A DNA stretch of 10,734 nt, taken from Pseudomonadota bacterium (lineage in GTDB: Bacteria; Pseudomonadota; Alphaproteobacteria; Rhodobacterales; Rhodobacteraceae). A model generated the notes under the pieces. The model was not told the DNA's origin. It saw only the letters and a list, made by a program, of their open reading frames with translations, and made no database searches. A program made the position numbers and the translations under genes. Positions 5,404 to 10,734 of the stretch are shown here, one piece after another. Location of the stretch: contig JACZTQ010000086.1 of assembly GCA_022573605.1 (NCBI GenBank), positions 1 through 10,734 of the forward strand, given 5' to 3'. How positions within the stretch are numbered: position 1 is the stretch's first letter; every line of letters starts with the position of its first letter.

Positions 5404-6744
5404 ATGTTGCGGGTACGGATTAACCAGTTTGCCAATAACGAAGCCGGCGCCGGAACCATCATGGGTCTGCTCTGGTTCGCGCTGCTGGTCGGCATCACCG
5501 GCATGGCCGTCGATGTCACCGACGGCTTTCGCAACCGCACCATGCTGCAAGCGACCGCCGACTCGGCGGCGCTGGCGGGCGCCATCGACCTGCCGGACAA
5601 CGCCGCGGCGGTGGCCACCGCGGTGACCTATGCGGTCGATAACATGGGCACCGAACTCAACGGCTCGGTGCTCGATCCGGCGGATGTCATTATCGGCCTC
5701 TGGGATGGCGCCACGCAATCAATCGACCAGATGGCGGCCATCCCGGACGCGGTAATGGTCACGGTGCACCGCTCGGCCGCGAACGCCAACGCGCTGCCGG
5801 TCAACTTCCTGCGCATCATGGGGCTGCAAACCTGGAACGTCACCGCCCAGGCGGTGGCCCAGCGCTTCATCCCGGGCTGCCTGAGGGACGGGCTGATCGC
5901 CCGCGAGATGGTCGACATGTCGTCGAACAACGGCTTCGTCAACCAGATCTGCATTCATGGCGAGCAGGGCGTCAACATCCAGAGCAACAACTACTTCGAG
6001 ACCGGGGTCAATGTCAGCATGCCGGACATGGCGATGCTGGAGATTCCGGCCAGCGGCATGGACAGCAATATCGGCCTGCATGACGCGCTGCGCGAGAACT
6101 ACCTCGACCCGCGCATGGTCAACCATATCACCGAGATTACCGATGGTTTTCTCGGCCTGAACTCGGTCATGGCCTCCGTGGTCATGCCGTCGTATATAGA
6201 AACTAACTGGGGCGTGGATGAGGTCGGCACCGGGTTCAACTTCGCCAACGCGCTCCCGCACCACATCTACCACGTGTTGTGCCCGCCGATGCGCAACCTG
6301 GTGCTGCCGGCCGGCATCCTGATCGACCAGATCGTGCTGATCGCCGATTGCCAGATCACCATCGGGGCGAATTCGACGGTGACCGATTCCGTCATCATCT
6401 CGCGCTCGGGCCCGAACCCGGGGCCCGGCCAGTTGAACATCGGCGACGCCAACATCACCGTGGCGGCGGGGGTCCAGCTCGGCAAGCCCGACAACTGCGC
6501 CGTGGGCGGCGGGGTGCAACTGTTCTCGAACGCGACCATTCACACGTCCTCGAAAACGAAGATCGACGGGGTGCAGCTGGTCGCCTTGGGCGACATCTTC
6601 CTTGGCGCCCTCGCGATGGGCATCAACGGCATCTCGGCCCAGGCGGGCGGAAATATCTTCATGACCTCGAACAACATGTTCGGGCTCTGCTCGGGCGGCG
6701 TGGGCGGCCTGTTCACGGTCGATTACTACCGCCTCGTGTTGTGA
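5404..6744 (+). CDS. TadG-like surface protein, copy 1
   Basis: A 446-aa protein. Residues about 17-40 are a membrane anchor ending in GITGMAVDVTDGF, and MLQATADSAALAGA (47-60) is the TadG signature found just after the anchor in Flp pilus-assembly proteins. No Glu at +5 follows the Gly, so it is probably not cut like TadE. The rest is probably outside the inner membrane: a conserved block SSNNGFVNQICIHGEQGV (173-190), then short hydrophobic beta repeats rich in Asn and Gly (about 300-425) that suggest a beta-solenoid. Cysteines are at 159, 183, 293, 316, 365 and 429, and the protein ends YYRLVL. GGGGGAGG lies 6 bp before the ATG. It is co-transcribed with tadE. It is nearly identical to copy 2 over the first 200 residues. 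The exact role (pilus tip, anchor or adhesin) is inferred. Confidence 0.85.
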   Translation: MLRVRINQFANNEAGAGTIMGLLWFALLVGITGMAVDVTDGFRNRTMLQATADSAALAGAIDLPDNAAAVATAVTYAVDNMGTELNGSVLDPADVIIGLWDGATQSIDQMAAIPDAVMVTVHRSAANANALPVNFLRIMGLQTWNVTAQAVAQRFIPGCLRDGLIAREMVDMSSNNGFVNQICIHGEQGVNIQSNNYFETGVNVSMPDMAMLEIPASGMDSNIGLHDALRENYLDPRMVNHITEITDGFLGLNSVMASVVMPSYIETNWGVDEVGTGFNFANALPHHIYHVLCPPMRNLVLPAGILIDQIVLIADCQITIGANSTVTDSVIISRSGPNPGPGQLNIGDANITVAAGVQLGKPDNCAVGGGVQLFSNATIHTSSKTKIDGVQLVALGDIFLGALAMGINGISAQAGGNIFMTSNNMFGLCSGGVGGLFTVDYYRLVL

Positions 6745-6987
6745 GGCGCGGCCTCCGGGCCGGACGGCCCGGAGATTGTTAAGTCCGGGGCGGCACCAGA
6801 CGCCGCCCGATTGAGCACCCGGCCAGGGCCCGCGACCGGAGATGTCGCACACCCGGCCACCCGGTACCGCTTCGCGGAATTCCCCCCTGTCTGTGTGTGC
6901 CGGGCATGCCTGCCCGGCCTCCGGTTCAGTCCGCTTTGGTCCAGCTTTCACCAGTACGGTCCGTAATAGAGTCCGCAAAATCGCGAG
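6745..6987 (+). other. Non-coding 3' region of tadG-like copy 1
   Basis: No gene is supported here. Besides the terminator hairpin it holds CGCCGCCCGATTGAGC (6801-6816), which recurs exactly at 8499-8514 after copy 2, so the downstream flank was duplicated with the gene. A further perfect 8-bp hairpin, GCCGGGCA/TGCCCGGC, lies at 6899-6906 and 6911-6918. Confidence 0.55.
6753..6774 (+). terminator. Terminator hairpin after tadG-like copy 1
   Basis: CTCCGGGCC (6753-6761) and GGCCCGGAG (6766-6774) form a perfect 9-bp stem with a GGAC loop, 8 bp past the stop codon, followed by ATTGTT. Confidence 0.65.
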
Positions 6988-7015
6988 AATACTCTTGATT
7001 TCTGTCAAGGGTATT
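6988..7015. promoter_or_regulatory. Conserved dyad upstream of tadG-like copy 2
   Basis: AATACTCTTGA (6988-6998) and TCAAGGGTATT (7005-7015) form an 11-bp inverted repeat with one mismatch. A related dyad stands at 8730-8757 before copy 3. In both cases the left end lies 86 bp upstream of the -35 box. It is likely an activator or repressor site. Confidence 0.55.
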
Positions 7016-7073
7016 TAAAATATTGTGATTAAATTCCAATAGATTTACATATTTACATACTTTAACGAATCTT

Positions 7074-7102
7074 TTGACTCTGTTAGTTTTTGAGTGATAC
7101 TA
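7074..7102 (+). promoter_or_regulatory. Promoter of tadG-like copy 2
   Basis: TTGACT (7074-7079) and ATACTA (7097-7102) are 17 bp apart (TACTAA at 18 bp is an alternative). The start of transcription would be near 7110, about 47 nt before the ATG. The same arrangement, TCGACT-17-ATATTG, occurs before copy 3. The surrounding 100 bp are strongly AT-rich and contain ATTTACAT twice in tandem. Confidence 0.55.
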
Positions 7103-7156
7103 ATTAATAGAACCAAGGCGCGTTGTTGGCCTGTCAACTCATAAAGGAGATCCGAA

Positions 7157-8473
7157 ATGATGCACGCACCCATGTCCAGGTTTCTTGCCGACCAGCGCGG
7201 CGGCGGAACCATTTTGGGCCTTCTTTGGTTCATGCTGCTGGTCGGCATCACCGGCATGGCCGTCGATGTCACCGACGGCTTCCGCAACCGCACCATGCTG
7301 CAAGCGACCGCCGACTCGGCGGCGCTGGCGGGCGCCATCGACCTGCCGGACCAGGCCGCCGCGGTGGCCACCGCGGTGGCCTATGCAACCGAGAACATGG
7401 GCACCGAGATCAACGGCTCGGTGCTTGATCCGGCCGATGTCCTTGTCGGCCTCTGGGATGGAGCCACGCAATCGCTCGACACCACCTCGGCCTTCCCGGA
7501 CGCGGTGATGGTCACGGTGCACCGCTCGGCCGAGAACGCGAACGCGCTGCCGGTCAACTTCCTGCGCATCATGGGGCTGCAGAGCTGGAACGTCACCGCC
7601 CAGGCGGTGGCCCAGCGCTTCATCCCGGGCTGCCTGAGGGACGGGCTGGTCGCGCGCGAGTTTGTCGACATGTCGTCGAACAACGGCTTCGTCAGGGAGA
7701 TCTGCATCCACGGCGAGCAGGGCGTCAACATCCAGAGCAACAACTACTTCGAGACCGGCGTCAACGTCACCATGCCCGACGTCGATGGCATGCTGGAGCT
7801 TCCGGCCAGCGGCATGACCAGCAATATCGGCCTGCCCAAGGCGCTGCGCGAGAACCACCTCGACCCGCGCATGGTCAACCATATCGACGAGATCATGCTG
7901 GACATGATCGGCCGGACCTCGTCGGTCATGCCCAACTACACTCACGCCGAACTGCCGGTGTTCGAGGTCGATGAGAAGTTCGACCTGTCGACCGCCCTGC
8001 CGGGGCGCATTTACCATGTGCTCTGCAAGCCGAACAAAGCCGCGCGGATTCCCAACAACTCGGTCGTCGAGAACGTGGTCATCATCGCCGAGTGCGAGGT
8101 CCATATCGGCGCGGGCGCAACGGTCATCGGGTCGGTGATCGCCTCGCGCTCGGGTGGCAACGGAAATATCGACAAAGCCAATATCGTCATCGCCGCCAAT
8201 GTCCAGCTCGGCCTGCCCGACAATTGCGCCGAGGGCGGCGGGGTGCAACTGTTCTCGAACGCGACCATACATACCGCGGCGTCCACGTCGATCGACGGCG
8301 TGCAGATGGTGGCGAAAGGCGACATCAAGCTCGGCGCCCGCGACATGGGCGTCAACGGCATCTCCGCCCAGTCCGGCGGCACCATCACCCTGACCAGCAA
8401 CAACATGTTCGGGCTCTGCTCCGGCGGCGCGCCGGACCTGTTCACGGTGGATTACTACCGCCTGGTGTTGTGA
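7157..8473 (+). CDS. TadG-like surface protein, copy 2
   Basis: A 438-aa paralogue of copy 1 with the same layout: anchor (about 16-38), MLQATADSAALAGA (47-60), SSNNGFVREICIHGEQGV (173-190), beta-rich body and YYRLVL end. Cysteines are at 159, 183, 290, 313, 357 and 421, matching copy 1 after small indels. Residues 1-205 align with copy 1 without gaps, and a 69-bp run (7283-7351) is identical to 5530-5598 including third codon positions. Similarity drops sharply after NHI (about residue 243) and is restored towards the C-terminus. AAGGAG lies 8 bp before the ATG. Unlike copy 1 it has its own AT-rich promoter region and no tadE partner, so it can be expressed on its own. Confidence 0.85.
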   Translation: MMHAPMSRFLADQRGGGTILGLLWFMLLVGITGMAVDVTDGFRNRTMLQATADSAALAGAIDLPDQAAAVATAVAYATENMGTEINGSVLDPADVLVGLWDGATQSLDTTSAFPDAVMVTVHRSAENANALPVNFLRIMGLQSWNVTAQAVAQRFIPGCLRDGLVAREFVDMSSNNGFVREICIHGEQGVNIQSNNYFETGVNVTMPDVDGMLELPASGMTSNIGLPKALRENHLDPRMVNHIDEIMLDMIGRTSSVMPNYTHAELPVFEVDEKFDLSTALPGRIYHVLCKPNKAARIPNNSVVENVVIIAECEVHIGAGATVIGSVIASRSGGNGNIDKANIVIAANVQLGLPDNCAEGGGVQLFSNATIHTAASTSIDGVQMVAKGDIKLGARDMGVNGISAQSGGTITLTSNNMFGLCSGGAPDLFTVDYYRLVL

Positions 8474-8729
8474 GCGGTGGCCTGCCGGACCCGGCAGGCG
8501 CCGCCCGATTGAGCGCCCGGCAATCGGCTGCCGCGCCGCACCCGGCCCCACCGCCGCAGCCTCCCCCCCGTCCCCTTCTCCGGGGCTTACGCGGCCGCAT
8601 CCGCGGCCACGGTCCCCTGCGAAGCCCAGAGGGAGTGGGGGGCGAAATCGGCGGGGGCGGCGCCAGGTGTCCCGGCGCGGGCCTGACTTTCCCCCGGTCT
8701 CTATCGTAATATCATGAAAAAATCGGATG
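8474..8729 (+). other. Non-coding 3' region of tadG-like copy 2
   Basis: No gene is supported here. It is GC-rich up to about 8700 and carries the 16-bp repeat shared with the copy 1 flank (8499-8514) and several C- and G-rich tracts, then turns abruptly AT-rich at the start of the copy 3 leader. Confidence 0.5.
8480..8499 (+). terminator. Terminator hairpin after tadG-like copy 2
   Basis: GCCTGCCG (8480-8487) and CGGCAGGC (8492-8499) form a perfect 8-bp stem 6 bp past the stop codon. There is no T run. Confidence 0.55.
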
Positions 8730-8757
8730 AGTACTCTTGTACTGAGCCAAGAGTATT
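8730..8757. promoter_or_regulatory. Conserved dyad upstream of tadG-like copy 3
   Basis: AGTACTCTTG (8730-8739) and CAAGAGTATT (8748-8757) form a 10-bp inverted repeat with one mismatch, homologous to the dyad at 6988-7015 and likewise 86 bp from the -35 box. Confidence 0.55.
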
Positions 8758-8763
8758 CGAAAT

Positions 8764-8801
8764 CATGTGTATAATTATGAAAAATTATTCATAATTACAT
8801 G
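8764..8801. repeat. AT-rich inverted repeat in the copy 3 leader
   Basis: TAATTATGAA (8772-8781) and TTCATAATTA (8788-8797) form a perfect 10-bp stem, flanked on both sides by CATG. It sits between the upstream dyad and the promoter. The equivalent stretch before copy 2 has the same length but not this symmetry. A TATAAT occurs at 8770-8775, without a good -35 partner. Confidence 0.5.
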
Positions 8802-8815
8802 ATTTAATGGATTTT

Positions 8816-8844
8816 TCGACTCTATTAATTTTTGCGAGATATTG
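8816..8844 (+). promoter_or_regulatory. Promoter of tadG-like copy 3
   Basis: TCGACT (8816-8821) and ATATTG (8839-8844) are 17 bp apart and align base for base with the copy 2 promoter. Transcription would start near 8852, about 47 nt before the chosen ATG at 8899. The -10 box overlaps an in-frame TTG at 8842, which argues against that longer start. Confidence 0.5.
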
Positions 8845-8898
8845 ATTAATGGAATCCAGATGCGTTGTTACCCCGCCAATTCCCGAGGGAGATTCGAA

Positions 8899-10221
8899 AT
8901 GCTGTGCGCGCCCATGTCCAGATTTCTTGCCGACCAGCGCGGCGGCGGAACCATCATGGGCCTGCTCTGGTTCATGCTGCTGGTCGGCATCACCGGCATG
9001 GCGGTCGACACCACCAACGGTTTCCGCTCGCGGACCATGCTGCAAGCCACCGCCGACGCCGCGGCGCTGGCCGCCGTGATCGATCTGCCTGATCAGGCCC
9101 TGGCGGTGGACAACGCGCTTCGCTATGCCGGCGAAAACATGCCTTCATACCCCTATGGCGACGTGCTCTATGCGGAGGATGTGCTGATCGGACTCTGGGA
9201 CGCGGCCACCAATACGCTCGACACCACGGCGGCGCTGCCGGATGCGGTGATGGTGACGACCCGCCAGGCCGGTGCGAACGAAAACCCGGTGCCGGCCAAC
9301 TTCCTGCGCATCGTCGGCCTGACGGAATGGAACGTGCAGGCCCAGGCGGTGGCCCAGCGCTTCGTCCCGGAATGCCTGAAGGACGGGCTGGTGGCGCGCG
9401 GCGTCATCGACATTTCGTCGAACAACGGTTTCGTCAACTCGATGTGCGTGCACGGCCAGCAGGGCGTGCAGATGCAGAACAACAATTCCTACCAGTCCGG
9501 CGTCACCGTCAGCATGCCCGATCCGTCGAGCCAACTGGTGATCCCGGCCGCCGGCATGACCTCGAACCCGGGTCTGCCGGGTGCGCTGCGCGAGAACATC
9601 CTCGATCCGCGCATGGTCAACCATATCGGCGAGATCCTGGTGGATCTGCTCAACCCGGCCTCGCCGATCATCCCGGCCTACATCGACACCAGCCAGCCGG
9701 TGATCGTCGTCGACAGCAACTTCAATTTCAACACCTACCTTCAGGGCAGAATCTATCATGTCGTGTGCAACCCGAACAAACAGCTCAAGGTTCCGGCCAA
9801 CGCGTCGCTCACCAACGTCGTGATCATTTCCGATTGCAACATCAGCGTCGGCGCCAAAGCCTACCTGTCCAACGTGGTGCTGGGATCGACGGCGCTCGGC
9901 AACGGCGTCAATCCGCTGGCAAAGGCCAACATCAGTTTTTCGGCCAATGTCGATCTTGGCGTGGCGGACAACTGCGCGCCAGGTGGCGGGGTGCAGATAT
10001 TCTCGGCCGCCAGCGTGCATTTCTCGCCGTCGATGACGGTCAACGGGGTCCAGATCGTTGCCGGAGGCGATGTCGATCTCGGCGCGCGGGGCCAGGGTGT
10101 CAACGGCATCTCGGTGCAGGCGGGCCAGGATATCTCGCTGACCAGCAACAACATGTTCGGGCTCTGCTCCGGCGGCGCGCCGAACCTGTTCACGGTGGGC
10201 TACTACCGCCTCGTGTTGTGA
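8899..10221 (+). CDS. TadG-like surface protein, copy 3
   Basis: A 440-aa paralogue of copies 1 and 2. ATG 8899 is chosen because MLCAPMSRFLADQRGGG aligns with the start of copy 2 and GAGGGAGA lies just before it. Anchor about 16-38, MLQATADAAALAAV (47-60), SSNNGFVNSMCVHGQQGV (173-190), beta-rich body, YYRLVL end. Conserved cysteines are at 159, 183, 290, 313, 359 and 423; an extra C3 is unique to this copy. It is clearly more diverged than copies 1 and 2 are from each other, yet keeps the same length to residue 205 and the same order of motifs. Intact frame and conserved cysteines indicate a functional gene, not a decaying duplicate. It has its own AT-rich promoter. Confidence 0.85.
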   Translation: MLCAPMSRFLADQRGGGTIMGLLWFMLLVGITGMAVDTTNGFRSRTMLQATADAAALAAVIDLPDQALAVDNALRYAGENMPSYPYGDVLYAEDVLIGLWDAATNTLDTTAALPDAVMVTTRQAGANENPVPANFLRIVGLTEWNVQAQAVAQRFVPECLKDGLVARGVIDISSNNGFVNSMCVHGQQGVQMQNNNSYQSGVTVSMPDPSSQLVIPAAGMTSNPGLPGALRENILDPRMVNHIGEILVDLLNPASPIIPAYIDTSQPVIVVDSNFNFNTYLQGRIYHVVCNPNKQLKVPANASLTNVVIISDCNISVGAKAYLSNVVLGSTALGNGVNPLAKANISFSANVDLGVADNCAPGGGVQIFSAASVHFSPSMTVNGVQIVAGGDVDLGARGQGVNGISVQAGQDISLTSNNMFGLCSGGAPNLFTVGYYRLVL

Positions 10222-10227
10222 GCAGTG

Positions 10228-10276
10228 GCCTGCCGGACCCGGCCCGGGAGTTGAGGGGGCCGGTGCACCGGCAGGC
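10228..10276 (+). terminator. Interrupted terminator hairpin after tadG-like copy 3
   Basis: GCCTGCCGG (10228-10236) and CCGGCAGGC (10268-10276) are the same arms as the copy 2 terminator but are separated by 31 bp that include GTTGAGG-like and CCGGTGCACCGG sequence. The loop was apparently enlarged by an insertion, or shortened in copy 2. Confidence 0.5.
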
Positions 10277-10279
10277 GCC

Positions 10280-10314
10280 GTTAACCCGATTTCACGCGTG
10301 AAACGGGGGTTAAC
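10280..10314. repeat. Inverted repeat downstream of copy 3
   Basis: GTTAACCC (10280-10287) and GGGTTAAC (10307-10314) flank the exact palindrome TTTCACGCGTGAAA (10290-10303). It may act as the final terminator of the array or as an operator. Where copy 2 reads GCGCCGCCCGATT, copy 3 reads GCGCCGTTAACCCGATT, so this is the same flank with a 4-bp insertion. Confidence 0.55.
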
Positions 10315-10720
10315 ACGTTGATATTATTAGAAATGCGGTGTGAACCTGTTTTATGGTTAACGAAAGTCAGGCCGTGAAGGCTGGCGGCCCCCTGCTGACG
10401 CTCGCCGGTATCACGACACCCGGAGCAACCCGGGCGCTCCTTGCGGTCATCGTATCTTACGCGATCTTGCCAATTGCTGGCATTGCCGGTGACCTACCCG
10501 ACGGCCGGCCCGCCCTCGTCGGGGTGCGGGTCAAGCCCCGGGAGCGCGAACCCCGCCACAAGGCCGGGGCTCGCGGGTGCAATCGGAAGGGGCGATGGTG
10601 TTATTCTGGTGGCATTAGTCACTGGGACAGTTAACTTCCGGATGAGTGAGATTGATGTGACAGGTCAACGACACTCTGCCGCTTCTTGTCAGGACTTGTT
10701 GCCAGTCATTCGTACATATC
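10315..10720. other. Intergenic region without a convincing gene
   Basis: No reading frame here has credible protein features. It includes an imperfect 11-bp hairpin, CGCGAACCCCG/CGGGGCTCGCG (10545-10555 and 10565-10575, one mismatch). Whether a small RNA is made here cannot be judged. Confidence 0.4.
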
Positions 10721-10726
10721 GGAGGG
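10721..10726 (+). promoter_or_regulatory. Likely ribosome-binding site of a gene beyond the window
   Basis: GGAGGG stands 8 bp before the window end. The spacing suits a start codon at or just after base 10735. Confidence 0.4.
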
Positions 10727-10734
10727 TCGTTTTC

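Noticed and set aside
5719..7008. Long antisense open frame opposite tadG-like copy 1 (and a similar one opposite copy 2, 7139-8551)
   Set aside because: They mirror the codon pattern of the sense genes, are rich in His/Arg/Gly, and lack starts with ribosome-binding sites. The sense proteins have clear family motifs.
6988..8801. Could the repeats before copies 2 and 3 be a CRISPR array or invertible-promoter sites?
   Set aside because: There are only two diverged dyads about 1.7 kb apart with a gene between them, in direct orientation, and no recombinase gene is nearby. They fit duplicated regulatory sites better.
8842..8898. 19-residue N-terminal extension of tadG-like copy 3
   Set aside because: It overlaps the -10 box, has no ribosome-binding site, and does not align with the other copies.
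5404..10221. Could the array be a phage tail-fibre or a toxin cassette?
   Set aside because: The TadG-type anchor and MLQATAD signature, the preceding TadE pseudopilin and the lack of phage or immunity genes favour a pilus-associated role.
10353..10634. Open frame of 93 codons in the last intergenic region
   Set aside because: No ribosome-binding site, no recognisable motif, and the second half is a low-complexity Arg/Gly/Pro stretch typical of translated GC-rich intergenic DNA.

Overview
The window is high-GC DNA with strong Shine-Dalgarno sequences. The L36 protein is of the zinc-free type and the L35-L20 pair lacks a neighbouring infC. Together with Tad-type pilus proteins this points to an alphaproteobacterium; I cannot place it more finely from sequence alone. 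No tRNA, rRNA, CRISPR array, transposase or phage gene is visible.

Left part (1-4597), chromosomal housekeeping. The tail of an FAD-dependent amine or amino-acid oxidoreductase is followed by an NAD-dependent uronate-dehydrogenase-like SDR enzyme. On the minus strand come rpmJ (L36) and a small secreted protein with a possible double-psi beta-barrel domain. Divergent from these is a DegT/DnrJ/EryC1/StrS-type PLP enzyme. Convergent with that gene is the rpmI-rplT operon (L35, L20). The convergent junction holds a perfect 38-bp inverted repeat. rpmJ and rpmI each have a good sigma70-like promoter of the same design (TTGCCA, 17-bp spacer, TATAGA or TATAAG).

Right part (about 4745-10276), the striking region. 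It opens with an AT-rich patch and a TadE-like pseudopilin with a class IV prepilin cleavage motif. A TadG-like protein follows 21 bp later, and then two more full-length paralogues in tandem on the same strand (446, 438 and 440 aa). All three share a TadG-type N-terminal anchor, six aligned cysteines, a probable beta-solenoid body and the same C-terminal residues YYRLVL. Copies 2 and 3 each stand alone behind a low-GC leader. Each leader carries a related promoter and, at the same distance upstream (86 bp), a related inverted repeat built on ATACTCTTG. Hairpin terminators follow each copy. Copies 1 and 2 share identical nucleotide runs of up to 69 bp in the 5' part but diverge in the middle, which suggests recent duplication or gene conversion with a variable central segment. 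I read this as a multi-copy, separately regulated set of Tad-pilus-associated surface proteins. That function is inferred; the copies, dyads and motifs are visible directly.

The last 500 bp hold hairpins, no convincing gene, and a Shine-Dalgarno-like sequence for a gene starting just past the window edge.
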